This document shows, piece by piece, positions 10,539-19,113 of a stretch of DNA of 64,000 nt. Below the pieces are notes generated by a model. The model had not been told where the DNA came from and ran no database searches. It saw only the letters and a list, made by a program, of their open reading frames with translations. Numbering within the stretch: the stretch's first letter is position 1; each line of letters opens with the position of its first letter. Source of the stretch: Ancylobacter sp. WKF20 (GTDB taxonomy: Bacteria > Pseudomonadota > Alphaproteobacteria > Rhizobiales > Xanthobacteraceae); the NCBI RefSeq assembly GCF_029760895.1, contig NZ_CP121679.1:248001-312000 (forward strand), read 5' to 3'. Made by a program: the position numbers and the translations under genes.

Positions 10539-11084
10539 TCAATCGCCGGCCAGCTTCTTGGCCATGTCGAGATGGTGCTTGAGGTCGGGCAGCGTCTTGC
10601 CCGCCCATTCCTTCAGCGCGGCATTGTCGCCGCCATTGGCGTAGCGCTCGAACAGCGACACCGCGTCCTCATGCGCCTCGACCTGATCATCGAGATAGGC
10701 CTCGACGAACTCCTTGCCCTGAAGCTTGGCGAGGTCGTCCACCATGCCCTGATGGGTGCTGTCCAGGGCGGCGGGCGGGGTCACCTGCAGCTTGGCGCTG
10801 GTGATCAGGCCCTTCAGTTCCGCCGTGGTCTTTTGGTGGGCGGTGATCATCTGCTGCGCGAACGCCTTGGTCGGCGCGTCGCCGCGCTCAAGGGCGAGTT
10901 CGCTGGAGCGGATTTCGAACATGTCGCTCGTCGCGGCCTGGGTCACGAAATCCTGCGTGGAGGGGCTCACCCCCAGAACGGAATTGACGCCGGTGGTCTC
11001 GCCGACGGACTGCGCCATGGCGGGAACGGCAGCGAGCGGGGCGGTGGCGATCAGCGCCGCCGCCACGAGATGGAAGGCCCTCAT
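10539..11084 (-). CDS. DUF4142 domain-containing secreted protein
   Basis: 181-residue protein with a signal peptide (MRAFHLVAAALIATAPLAAVPAMAQ) and a four-helix DUF4142 domain. Typical patterns are QDFVTQAATSDMFEIRSSELAL, AFAQQMITAHQKT and HLDMAKKLA. This family is ferritin-like in fold, abundant in soil alphaproteobacteria, periplasmic and of unknown function. AGGAGA precedes the ATG. It lies alone, about 95 bases downstream of the NDH-2 gene start on the same strand, and is divergent from the acid phosphatase gene. Confidence 0.88.
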   Translation of the reverse strand: MRAFHLVAAALIATAPLAAVPAMAQSVGETTGVNSVLGVSPSTQDFVTQAATSDMFEIRSSELALERGDAPTKAFAQQMITAHQKTTAELKGLITSAKLQVTPPAALDSTHQGMVDDLAKLQGKEFVEAYLDDQVEAHEDAVSLFERYANGGDNAALKEWAGKTLPDLKHHLDMAKKLAGD

Positions 11085-11335
11085 CCTCGTCTCCTGATGC
11101 TGTGCGTGCGGCCGGCGGGGAATGCCCCGCCTCATGCCCGGCACGCCTCTCCTAACCGGTGGCGCCGCGCGCAGGTTCCGCTTCGCGGGCGTTTTGCAGC
11201 GGCCCGGTCGGCTCTTTCGCGCGCCGCCGTGCCTTCTGATGCCGCCAGTCACCCGGGCGTGCAGGTCGCCCCTCGCCATTCCCGCTCAAGGTCCGCCGCG
11301 TATAGTACCGCGCGAGTCGGGAGAGCGAGGGGGCG

Positions 11336-12634
11336 ATGGTGGGTGTCGTGAGAACGTTGCTGGCGCTGGGTTTCTTTCTGGTGGCCGGCGCGGCCTTCGC
11401 CGGCCCGCTCGACCCGCCCGGCGCGGGCTGGACGCTGAAGGGCACGGTGGTGCTGAGCCGCCATGGCATGCGCGCCGTCACCATCGCCGTGCGCTGCGGC
11501 GGGGTGGAAAAGCCCGGCGACTGCCTCGACGCGCTCGGCGCCGACCGCTGGCCGAACCCCGCCGTGGCCTCCGGCCATCTCACCGATGCCGGCTTCGCGC
11601 GGATGCGGGTGATGGGCGATTTCTACCGTCGTCATTACGCGCAGGCCGGCCTGTTTCCGCCGGTGGAATGCCCGCCAGCCTCCCGCGTCGCCTTCATCTC
11701 CGATGGCGTCGAGCGCACCCTGCTCAGCGCCGGCGCGGTGATGGACGGCATGTTCCCCGGCTGCCTGCTGCCGAACCTCGATGTGCGGCCCGCCCTCTAT
11801 AAGGGGCCGGCCTGCGGCTATGAGGAGGCGCAGGCCCGTGCCGCCTCGGTCGCGCTGGCCGGGGCGACGCCGGCGACTTTGATGCGCGGGGAATTCGCCC
11901 GCCCGCTCGCCGCGCTCGACACTGTGCTCGGCCCGTTCCGGCCGGAAGCCTGCGCCGCCCATGGCGTGAGCGCCCCCTGTTCGCTGGCGACGCTCGCCGC
12001 AAAGGGTGATGGCTTTGACGGGCTGCACATCGCCGCGCAGACCTCCGAGCAGTTCATCATGCAATATGGCGCCAGCCTCGCGCCGGACGCGATCGGCTGG
12101 GGGCGCCTGCCGGCCGCCACCGGCGCGCCGCTCCCCGCAGCCATCATGGAAGTAAACGCCCTTCATGCCGCGAGTGAGCGCATCGCCTTCATGCCGCGCT
12201 ATCAGGCGGTGAAGCGCGGCACGCCCGTGCTGGCGCCGGTGCTCGCCGCGCTGACCGAGCTGGCCGCGGGTCGGGGACCGACCTTCACCTATTTTTCGAG
12301 CCACGACACGCTGATGCTGGCGCTCGCCGGCATGCTGGACCTCAGATGGACGCCGCCGGGCTTCCACCCCTATCAGCTGCCGCCGGGCGGGGCCTTCGCC
12401 TTCGAGCTGTGGCAGCCGCCCACTGGCGAGCTGACGCTGCGCCTCGTCTATATCGTGCAGAGCCTCGATCAGCTCCGCAGCGGCGCCGCGCTCGCTGCGC
12501 AGAATCCGCCCGCCGCGACGCCGGTGGAGATCGGTGCGTGCGGTGCCGATCCGGCGGGCCTCTGCCCCTGGAGCCGCTTCGCCGCGCTAGCGCAGGCCGT
12601 GAGCGATCCCGCCTGCCTGCCGCCGGAGAAATAG
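11336..12634 (+). CDS. Periplasmic histidine-type acid phosphatase (phytase/glucose-1-phosphatase family)
   Basis: 432-residue histidine acid phosphatase of clade 2, releasing phosphate from sugar phosphates or phytate in the periplasm. A signal peptide (residues 1-22) is followed by the catalytic VVLSRHGMRA motif, in which His is phosphorylated. Near the C-terminus is the proton-donor motif SSHDTLML. The protein contains many cysteines (such as RCGG, GDCL, VECPP, FPGCLL), consistent with disulfides in the periplasm. The RHGMR motif lacks the Pro that often follows in RHGxRxP. The substrate is not determined. It converges on the DMT transporter gene. Confidence 0.88.
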   Translation: MVGVVRTLLALGFFLVAGAAFAGPLDPPGAGWTLKGTVVLSRHGMRAVTIAVRCGGVEKPGDCLDALGADRWPNPAVASGHLTDAGFARMRVMGDFYRRHYAQAGLFPPVECPPASRVAFISDGVERTLLSAGAVMDGMFPGCLLPNLDVRPALYKGPACGYEEAQARAASVALAGATPATLMRGEFARPLAALDTVLGPFRPEACAAHGVSAPCSLATLAAKGDGFDGLHIAAQTSEQFIMQYGASLAPDAIGWGRLPAATGAPLPAAIMEVNALHAASERIAFMPRYQAVKRGTPVLAPVLAALTELAAGRGPTFTYFSSHDTLMLALAGMLDLRWTPPGFHPYQLPPGGAFAFELWQPPTGELTLRLVYIVQSLDQLRSGAALAAQNPPAATPVEIGACGADPAGLCPWSRFAALAQAVSDPACLPPEK

Positions 12635-12637
12635 CCC

Positions 12638-13600
12638 TCAGCGCCGCCCGCTCAGCACGATGGCGATGCTGGCGAGCACCACGGCGAGGCCGGCCAGCGA
12701 CACCGTGGCCAGCGTCTCGCCGAGGATGATCCAGCCGAGCAGCACGCCGATGATCGGGTTCACATAGGCGAAGGTGGTCGCCACCGTCGGGGTGAAGGCG
12801 CGCAGCACCCGGATATAGGAGGTGAGGCCGATCACCGAGGCGAAGACGATGAGAAAGCCGAGCGCCAGCCATTGCGGCAGGCTCGGCGACTGCGGCAGCG
12901 GCGCGGATTCGACGCCGGTGAACAGCGTCAGCACCAGCGCCGCCGTCAGCATCTGGAAGGTGGCGGCCCATTCGGTCGCCATGCGCTGCATCAACGGGCG
13001 CTGCACGATGGTGCCCAGCGACCAGCTCACGCCGGCGGCGATCAGGATCGCCACGACAAGGCGGCCATAGCCCGGCTCGATGATGGCGCTGTGGGCGTCC
13101 ACCAATGTCGGCGAGACCACGAGGAACAGCCCGAACAGGCCGAGGCAGAGGCCCGTCACCACCCGCAGCGACGGCACTTGCCGGGCGATCAGCAGTTCCA
13201 GGAGGCAGCTCCAGAGCGGGATCGCGCCCATCGCCATGACGATGAAGCTTGATGTCGCGTGCTTGGAGGCGAGCGTCGCCAGCCCGTTGCCGGCCACCCA
13301 CATGAGGCTGCCGCTCGCCGCGCAGATCAGCAGGTCGGCGGGGCGCAGGCGGCGCGGCGGGCCGCAGCGGATGAGCGCCACCAGCGCGAGCAGCAGCGAG
13401 GCGCCCCACATGCGCACCGACTGAAGCTGGAAGACGGTGACCAGCGCCGGCCCGGAGACGCAGATCTTCACCGCGAAATAGGCGCCGCCCCAGACGATGT
13501 AGATCGCCAGAAGATGGCCATAGGCGGAAAGCGGCGGGCGGGCGGCGACAGGAGTGCCTGCAGGAGTGGCTGCAGCAGTGCCGGCGGCAGAAGACGACAT
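12638..13600 (-). CDS. EamA/DMT family transporter
   Basis: 320-residue integral membrane protein with ten predicted helices arranged as two EamA repeats, the second ending in the family-typical YVNPIIGVLLGWIILGETL. Members export amino acids or other small metabolites, or transport drugs and nucleotide sugars. Substrate is not predictable here. The start is uncertain: ATG at 13600 and ATG at 13612 (adds MPPI) are both possible, and neither has a clear ribosome site. The first 25 residues are Ala/Thr/Pro-rich and precede the first helix (HLLAIYIVWGGAYFAVKI). Confidence 0.88.
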   Translation of the reverse strand: MSSSAAGTAAATPAGTPVAARPPLSAYGHLLAIYIVWGGAYFAVKICVSGPALVTVFQLQSVRMWGASLLLALVALIRCGPPRRLRPADLLICAASGSLMWVAGNGLATLASKHATSSFIVMAMGAIPLWSCLLELLIARQVPSLRVVTGLCLGLFGLFLVVSPTLVDAHSAIIEPGYGRLVVAILIAAGVSWSLGTIVQRPLMQRMATEWAATFQMLTAALVLTLFTGVESAPLPQSPSLPQWLALGFLIVFASVIGLTSYIRVLRAFTPTVATTFAYVNPIIGVLLGWIILGETLATVSLAGLAVVLASIAIVLSGRR

Positions 13601-13985
13601 GATCGGGGGCATTCCGGGACGCGGGGCAAACGGGCGGTTCCGGTCCGCGGCGTGCGGCAGCCCCGCGGCGCCCGGCAGGATGACCGTCCTCAAAACCTTC
13701 CATGCGCCGATGACGCCGATTTGGCAACGCGCCCGGTTTGGCAACACACCCTTGGGAGGGGGCGCTCCGGGGCGTGCGGCGATTTGGCAACGCCCACCGG
13801 CGGCCTGCCGATCCACGTCACACCATGCTTGCCGCCCGCTCCGCTTCGCGGCACATGGGGAGGAACACAGCGCGCCGCCAGCCGGCGCGGCACGGGCGCC
13901 CGGCGCCGACGGCAGGACAGATGATGTTCCCCACTCCCATGTCAGCATGCGCGGCCCGCCCGCGCCGCACCGAACGGGCCTCGGC
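13601..13985. other. Intergenic region between DMT transporter and ABC exporter, with a repeated 9-mer
   Basis: 385 bases between divergent genes. TTTGGCAAC occurs three times on the + strand (13720-13728, 13737-13745, 13783-13791), and GATTTGGCAACGC twice exactly (13718-13730 and 13781-13793). The remaining sequence shows no convincing gene. A frame continuous with the ABC exporter runs through it but has no good ribosome site. The repeats may be operator copies for either gene. Confidence 0.4.
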
Positions 13986-15719
13986 ATGCTGAAGGCGTTC
14001 TTTTCCTATTACCGGCCGCATACGCGGCTGTTCCTCATTGATTTCGGCTGCGCCGTGCTGTCCGGCGTGCTGGAACTCGGCTTCCCGATCGCGATGAAGG
14101 GTTTCGTCGATGTCCTGCTACCGCAGGCCGACCTGCAGCTCATCGTTCTCGCCGCCATCGCGCTCCTCGCCATCTTCCTGCTCAACAGTGGTCTGATGGC
14201 GGTGGTGACCTATTGGGGCCACGTGCTCGGCATCAATATCGAGACCGAGATGCGCGAGCGCGCCTTCGCGCATCTGCAGAAGCTGTCCTTCCGCTTCTAC
14301 GACAATTTCAAGACCGGCCACCTGCTCGCCCGCGTGACCAAGGATCTGGAGGAGATCGGCGAGATCGCCCATCACGGGCCGGAGGATCTGTTCATCGCGG
14401 TGATGACCTTCATCGGCGCCTTTGTGCTGATGCTCTGGGTTCACCCGCAACTGGCGCTCCTCACTGCACTGATCGTCCCCCTCACTGCACTCATCGTCGC
14501 CCGCTACGGCGGCCGCATGACCCAGAACTGGCAGGCGCAGTTCGGCCGGGTCGGCGATTTCAATGTGCGGCTGGAGGAGAATATCGGCGGCATCCGCGTG
14601 GTGCAGGCCTTCGGCAATGAGGCCTATGAGCGGCGGCTCTTCGCGGGCGACAATGTGAGGTATAAAGATACCAAACTCGACGCCTACCGCATCATGGCCG
14701 CCAGTCAGGCGCTCAACTATATGGCGATGCGCTTCGTCCAGCTCACGGTGATGCTGGCGGGGAGTTGGTTCGTCGTGCACGGCACGCTAAGTATCGGCGG
14801 TTTCGTCGGTTTTCTCCTTCTGGTCTCGGTCTTCTACCGGCCGCTCGACAAGATCGCGGCGATGATGGAGAGCTACCCGAAGGGCATTGCCGGCTTTCGC
14901 CGCTATCAGGAGTTGCTGGCGACCGAGCCGGATGTCGCCGACCGGCCCCATGCGCGGGCGGTGGGCCATCTGCGCGGCGACATTGTCTTTGAAGGCGTGC
15001 GCTTCGGCTACACGCCGGAGCGGGCGATCCTCAGCGGCATCGACCTTGAGATAAGCGCCGGGGAAACTGTCGCTTTTGTCGGGCCCTCCGGCGCCGGCAA
15101 GACCACGCTCCTCTCCCTCCTGCCGCGCTTCTATGAGGTGGATGACGGTCGGATCCGTATCGACGGTACGGATATACGGGACATGACGCTCGCCTCGCTG
15201 CGGCGGAACATCGGCATCGTGCAGCAGGACGTGTTCCTGTTCGGCGGCACCATCCGCGAGAACATCGCCTATGGCCGGCTCGACGCCGATGAGGACGACA
15301 TCCGCCAGGCGGCCAGCCGGGCGCGGCTGGACGGGCTGATTGATGAGCTGCCGGAAGGGCTTGATACCGTCGTCGGCGAGCGCGGCGTCAAGCTCTCCGG
15401 CGGCCAGAAGCAGCGCCTCGCTATCGCCCGTATCTTCCTGAAGGACCCGCCCATCCTCATTCTCGACGAGGCGACCTCGGCGCTGGACACCCACACCGAG
15501 CGCGAGATCCAGCGCTCGCTCGACGAGCTGGCGCGCGGGCGCACCACGTTGGTCATCGCGCACCGCCTCGCCACCATCCAGAATGCCGACCGCATCGTCG
15601 TGGTCACCCCCGAGGGCATTGCCGAGCAGGGGCCGCATGAAGTGCTGCTGGCGCGCGGGGGGATTTATGCGCGTCTCTATAACGCCCAGTTCGGCGCCGA
15701 CCCGTCGATGGATGCCTGA
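13986..15719 (+). CDS. ABC exporter, fused permease and ATPase (MsbA-like)
   Basis: 577-residue half-transporter, the normal length for bacterial type I ABC exporters that work as homodimers in the inner membrane and export lipids, drugs or peptides. Residues 1-320 form the six-helix transmembrane domain (first helix LFLIDFGCAVLSGVLELGF). The ATPase domain has Walker A GPSGAGKTT, Q-loop IGIVQQDVFLFGG, signature LSGGQKQRL, Walker B ILILDEATSALD and the H-loop VIAHRLATI. The ATG at 13986 is chosen because MLKAFFSYYRP is the natural family start; its ribosome site is weak, and an in-frame ATG at 13947 is an alternative. The substrate is unknown. Confidence 0.92.
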   Translation: MLKAFFSYYRPHTRLFLIDFGCAVLSGVLELGFPIAMKGFVDVLLPQADLQLIVLAAIALLAIFLLNSGLMAVVTYWGHVLGINIETEMRERAFAHLQKLSFRFYDNFKTGHLLARVTKDLEEIGEIAHHGPEDLFIAVMTFIGAFVLMLWVHPQLALLTALIVPLTALIVARYGGRMTQNWQAQFGRVGDFNVRLEENIGGIRVVQAFGNEAYERRLFAGDNVRYKDTKLDAYRIMAASQALNYMAMRFVQLTVMLAGSWFVVHGTLSIGGFVGFLLLVSVFYRPLDKIAAMMESYPKGIAGFRRYQELLATEPDVADRPHARAVGHLRGDIVFEGVRFGYTPERAILSGIDLEISAGETVAFVGPSGAGKTTLLSLLPRFYEVDDGRIRIDGTDIRDMTLASLRRNIGIVQQDVFLFGGTIRENIAYGRLDADEDDIRQAASRARLDGLIDELPEGLDTVVGERGVKLSGGQKQRLAIARIFLKDPPILILDEATSALDTHTEREIQRSLDELARGRTTLVIAHRLATIQNADRIVVVTPEGIAEQGPHEVLLARGGIYARLYNAQFGADPSMDA

Positions 15720-15732
15720 TCTGTCGGATATG

Positions 15733-16605
15733 TCAGCCGCTTAGGAACGGCAGGGCGAGCGCCGCGACCGCGTCCGGGAACTCCTCGTGCACGCCGAGCC
15801 GTCCCTTGGGCAGCCGGCGCAACTCGACATTCGGCAGAGCGCTGAGCGCCTCCATCTCCGCCCGCGAGCGCGGTGGCGTCTCATCGCCGAAGATGACCAG
15901 AAGGGGCACGCTGGCGCGGCGGGCGAGGTCCAGGAAGGCGTCGCGGCTGTCCACACGGTCCAGCGCGCCGGTCACGAAGCGCACCGAGCCGTGCCGCGCG
16001 CCCGCCGCCGCTGTCACCTGATACTTTTCTGCGAGGCGCGGGCCGACGAGCCAGCCGGGATCGCTGTAGACATGCTGGCGCGCCATGCGGGCGATTACCG
16101 GCCCGCTCAGGTTCAGCCGGTAGAGCAGGGGGCCGATGAGCGGGGCGTCGACGGCGGCGCGGATGCGGGCGAACCAGGGACGCGGACCCTTCATCATGGT
16201 TGGCAACGGGCCGCGCCAAGTGGGCGCGACCAGCACCAGCCGCGACAGACGGCCGGGATGGCGCACGGCATAATCCAGCGCATAGGTGGCCGCATGCCCC
16301 GCCGCGACCACGGCTGTTGCCCCGAGGTCGTCCAAAGCGCGGTCGAGGAAGGCTGAGAGCAGGGCCGGCGTCCAGTCCCGGCGGGGCTTGGCGCGTGTGC
16401 CGAAGCCGGGCCAGTCGAGGCTGGCGACGTTGAGGCGCGGGCCGAGGCGCTCCAGCAGCGGGCGCATTTCGCCGCGCGTCGAGATCGAGCTCAGGGCTGG
16501 GAGGAGAACAACGCGCCCGCCCGTCGCGGTATCATGATGCCCCGCCTCGTCGGTCTCACTCTCGACCGGCCCGCCGGGCAGGGCAACCGTGATGACGCGT
16601 CCCAT
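15733..16605 (-). CDS. Alpha/beta hydrolase-fold protein with Ser-to-Ala at the nucleophile
   Basis: 290-residue alpha/beta hydrolase-fold protein with the usual strand order. VVLLPALSS is followed by LDWPGFGTRAKP, the nucleophile-elbow region VVAAGHAATYALDYA, PLLVIFGDETPP (acid-bearing strand) and a late GVHEEFP His. At the elbow, where the family has G-H-S-x-G, this protein has G-H-A-A-T, so the catalytic Ser position is Ala105 and the following Gly is lost too. It may therefore be non-catalytic or use another mechanism. ATG at 16605 has GGGAGG upstream; a longer open frame to 16677 has no comparable start. Substrate and role are unknown. Confidence 0.82.
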   Translation of the reverse strand: MGRVITVALPGGPVESETDEAGHHDTATGGRVVLLPALSSISTRGEMRPLLERLGPRLNVASLDWPGFGTRAKPRRDWTPALLSAFLDRALDDLGATAVVAAGHAATYALDYAVRHPGRLSRLVLVAPTWRGPLPTMMKGPRPWFARIRAAVDAPLIGPLLYRLNLSGPVIARMARQHVYSDPGWLVGPRLAEKYQVTAAAGARHGSVRFVTGALDRVDSRDAFLDLARRASVPLLVIFGDETPPRSRAEMEALSALPNVELRRLPKGRLGVHEEFPDAVAALALPFLSG

Positions 16606-16679
16606 AGGGGCCTCCCGTCGACATGCCGCGGCTGTAGCGGCGAGGCACACGCTCGCCCCAACCGCGCCCGCAGGCAAGC

Positions 16680-16699
16680 CGCCCCGCTGTCGCGGGGCG
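16680..16699 (-). terminator. GC-rich hairpin after the capsule export gene
   Basis: A perfect 8-bp stem (CGCCCCGC at 16680-16687 with GCGGGGCG at 16692-16699) around TGTC, lying 4 bases beyond the stop codon of the minus-strand export gene. There is no T-run, so it may act as a weak or factor-assisted terminator. Confidence 0.4.
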
Positions 16700-16703
16700 T
16701 GCG

Positions 16704-17915
16704 TCAGTCGGAGACCGCCACCGCGTTGGAGCGGACGACCGAGCTGATGGTCTGCGCCATCCGCAGGAACTTGGTGAACTCGACGCCGGGGGCATTGGCG
16801 ACATAGACGATGTCGCCGACCCGCACCGGGAAAGCCCGCGCGATGAAGTAGCCGCTGGGATCCTTCAGGTTGAGGCGGTAGATCACCGGCACGAGGCTGT
16901 TGCCGGCGAGCAGCGGACTCTCGGGATTGAACGCCCGCACCACGGCCGGCTGCTCATAGCGGAAGATGAAAATGCCGCTCGGATCGGCCTGACTGTCCAC
17001 CAGACCACCCGACACGCCCATGGCTTCCGCCACGGTGAATTCCTCGCGGTCGATCGGCATTTCGCCGGCGGCCTTCACCGCACCAAGGGCGGTAAAAGTC
17101 TGAGGCTTCTTAAATACATAGACCGTGTCGCCGGGCTGCATGTAGATGTTCTCGTCCGGCTTGGCGAGGATGGCCGCGAGTTGCATGGTGGTGCTGCGGC
17201 TGCCGCGGGTCACACGCACAAAACTCTCATGCGCCGCCCCCTTGATCCCCCCCGCCTGCGCAATGACTTCCAGCAGCCGGTCGCCCTTGACGTTGAGGTT
17301 GACCCGGCCGGCGCCTGTCAGGTCGCCGACGACCACGACGGAGGCGGAGGCCTGCTGCGGCAGGGTCACCAGAACCTGCGGCTCGATCGCTTTGCCGGTC
17401 AGGCCCTGCTCGATGATCTTGGCGATCTCGCTCGGCCGCTTGCCGACCACGGACAACTCGCCGACATAGGGTACCTTGATACGGCCATCGCGGCCAACCA
17501 CCTGAGCCGGCAGGGTCTCGCTGCCCGACCCGCTATCGACCACGGAGCGGCCGCCGAACAGCCCGCCGCCGCTGGCTTCCCAGATGGCGATGGAGACAAC
17601 GTCGCCCACATTCACACGGGTCTCGGGGGCGGACCGCGCGGCGCCGAAGCTGCGCACGAGGCTGTTGGAATGCCACAGACCCATGGCCCGCACGGTCTCG
17701 GCATCCACATCGACGATCACGTAATCCGTCGGCTGCTCCCGGGGCTGCATCACCTCCTGGGTGGTCGGACCCGACCCGGGAAAGAAGACGCAACCACCAA
17801 GTGTCAGACACAACGCGGCGAGCCCGGCGAGACGCGCCCTTGACCTACGGATAATCAAACCGCCCGATCCCCATTCGTGATGTCCGGCCCATGTAGAGCC
17901 GATGATCGACGGCAT
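16704..17915 (-). CDS. Capsule polysaccharide export outer-membrane lipoprotein (KpsD/BexD/CtrA/Wza family)
   Basis: Outer-membrane polysaccharide export protein that forms the channel for capsule exit. A hydrophobic leader ends in the lipobox LGGC, giving a lipid-modified Cys. The following DYVIVDVDAETV and NVGDVVSIAIWEASGG belong to the Poly_export domain. Two SLBB-type beta-grasp segments come next (LTGAGRVNLNVKGDRLLEVIAQAGG and a later LKDPSGYFIARAFPVRVGDIVYV). ATG at 17915 gives 403 residues with an unusually long leader. A TTG at 17858 would put the lipobox Cys 22 residues from the start, more normal for a lipoprotein, so the true start may be there. It ends the minus-strand kps-type export group. 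Confidence 0.87.
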   Translation of the reverse strand: MPSIIGSTWAGHHEWGSGGLIIRRSRARLAGLAALCLTLGGCVFFPGSGPTTQEVMQPREQPTDYVIVDVDAETVRAMGLWHSNSLVRSFGAARSAPETRVNVGDVVSIAIWEASGGGLFGGRSVVDSGSGSETLPAQVVGRDGRIKVPYVGELSVVGKRPSEIAKIIEQGLTGKAIEPQVLVTLPQQASASVVVVGDLTGAGRVNLNVKGDRLLEVIAQAGGIKGAAHESFVRVTRGSRSTTMQLAAILAKPDENIYMQPGDTVYVFKKPQTFTALGAVKAAGEMPIDREEFTVAEAMGVSGGLVDSQADPSGIFIFRYEQPAVVRAFNPESPLLAGNSLVPVIYRLNLKDPSGYFIARAFPVRVGDIVYVANAPGVEFTKFLRMAQTISSVVRSNAVAVSD

Positions 17916-17997
17916 TTCTATGCCGTGATCAATAACGCTCGATTAAGATGAAATGCTGTTGCTTGGATACCACAACTATCCAGCTGCCGGAATTACT

Positions 17998-18021
17998 TCA
18001 ATAATATGATACCATTATTGA
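17998..18021. promoter_or_regulatory. 8-8-8 inverted repeat upstream of the capsule export gene
   Basis: TCAATAAT at 17998-18005 and ATTATTGA at 18014-18021 are perfect inverted copies separated by 8 bases, in an AT-rich gap upstream of the export lipoprotein gene. The shape is that of an operator for a dimeric regulator. It could alternatively fold as a weak hairpin. Not matched to any known regulator. Confidence 0.4.
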
Positions 18022-18118
18022 GCCTATTTTATCGGCGAATTCCATGTGTCGGGGCAGGCGGACAAGGCCGACGCCGACCTGCCACAGGCCGGCGCCGGCA
18101 AGACTCACCCGCCGGGGC

Positions 18119-18313
18119 TTATTCGGCGGCCTGCGGCACACGCGCTTCGCGGGCGAAGAACTGGCGCTCGGCCTTCAGCGCCCGGCGCGCGGCCTGGATG
18201 CACTCCCGGCGCTTCTCGGTGCTGAGTTCCTTCCAGGCGGCGGGGTCGTACTCGACCAGACGGCGCGCAACGAAACGCTCGAGCTGGCGACTGATTTCGG
18301 GCAGGTCGTTCAT
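18119..18313 (-). CDS. Small hypothetical protein in the capsule export group
   Basis: 64-residue charged, helical protein (MNDLPEISRQLERFVARRL...) with a good AGGAGA ribosome site seven bases before the ATG, which is why I accept it despite its size. No signal peptide or membrane segment. It lies between the ABC ATPase gene (upstream) and the outer-membrane export gene (downstream) on the same strand. I do not recognise it; a role in capsule assembly or regulation is only suggested by position. Confidence 0.6.
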   Translation of the reverse strand: MNDLPEISRQLERFVARRLVEYDPAAWKELSTEKRRECIQAARRALKAERQFFAREARVPQAAE

Positions 18314-18369
18314 GTCGTCTCCTTAGTGATAGATCAGGCGTCGCCTGATCGACGGGTGGAAAGTCCCTG

Positions 18370-19113
18370 TCAGGCCAGAGGCCCGAAAGGTTCTTCGGCC
18401 AGACGCTCCTCGTCGCCCTCCGGATCCTCCGGCGCGCCGTCTTTCCCCGGCGTGCTGTCGTCGATGGCGCGGAAGACGCGGATCGCGTCTGAGATCTGCT
18501 CGAACATGAGCAGCCGCCCCTGATGAAGCACCGCGCCGAAGTCGGCGAACCGGCGCAGCATCAGGGGGGATCGGGTGGTGAAGATGAGCGTCGCCTGTTC
18601 GCGCCGGGCCTGCACGAGCTCGGCGCAACGCTCGCGGAACGCGCCGGTGCCACCGAACAGCGCCTCATCGGCGATGAAGATGTCGAACGGCAGGGCATAG
18701 GACGCGGCGAACATGAACCGTGCGCGACGCTCGCGCGAATAGGTCGAGAGCGGCAGGTCAATCACCGATTCCAGTTCGCCGAAGCGCGCGACGAATTGGG
18801 TGGCCGCCTCGCCGTCGAAACCGTTGACCCGGGCGACGAAGTGCAGGTTCTCCCGGCCCGTGAGCGCGGCGTGATAGGCCTGCGTATTGGCGACAGGCGG
18901 CGAAATCGAGCCGCGACGCCGGATGCTGCCACGGTCCGGGAGCGTCGATCCGCCAATCAGCCGGATCAGCGTCGACTTGCCGGCCCCGCGCGCGCCGAGA
19001 ATGCCAACGGACGCGCCTGCCGGGAACACCGCGTTGAGATGCTCGAAGACGTGCCGGGCGCCATGGGCTCCGCGGAAGGTCTTGGTGACGTCCGCCATCT
19101 CGACCGCGATCAT
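18370..19113 (-). CDS. kpsT: Capsule ABC transporter ATPase (KpsT/CtrD-like) with degenerate signature and H-loop
   Basis: 247-residue ATP-binding subunit of a group 2 capsule exporter. Walker A is intact (GARGAGKST, residues 40-48) and Walker B is recognisable (FDIFIADE, ending at residue 150). The ABC signature, normally YSSGM in KpsT/CtrD, here reads YSRER (125-129), and the H-loop His, normally in VSHS, is Arg181 in TTRSP. These changes would normally weaken ATP hydrolysis. The C-terminal 30 residues are acidic (DDSTPGKDGAPEDPEGDEERLAEE). The ATG overlaps the stop of the permease gene by 4 bases, so permease and ATPase are translationally coupled and presumably form one transporter. Confidence 0.85.
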   Translation of the reverse strand: MIAVEMADVTKTFRGAHGARHVFEHLNAVFPAGASVGILGARGAGKSTLIRLIGGSTLPDRGSIRRRGSISPPVANTQAYHAALTGRENLHFVARVNGFDGEAATQFVARFGELESVIDLPLSTYSRERRARFMFAASYALPFDIFIADEALFGGTGAFRERCAELVQARREQATLIFTTRSPLMLRRFADFGAVLHQGRLLMFEQISDAIRVFRAIDDSTPGKDGAPEDPEGDEERLAEEPFGPLA

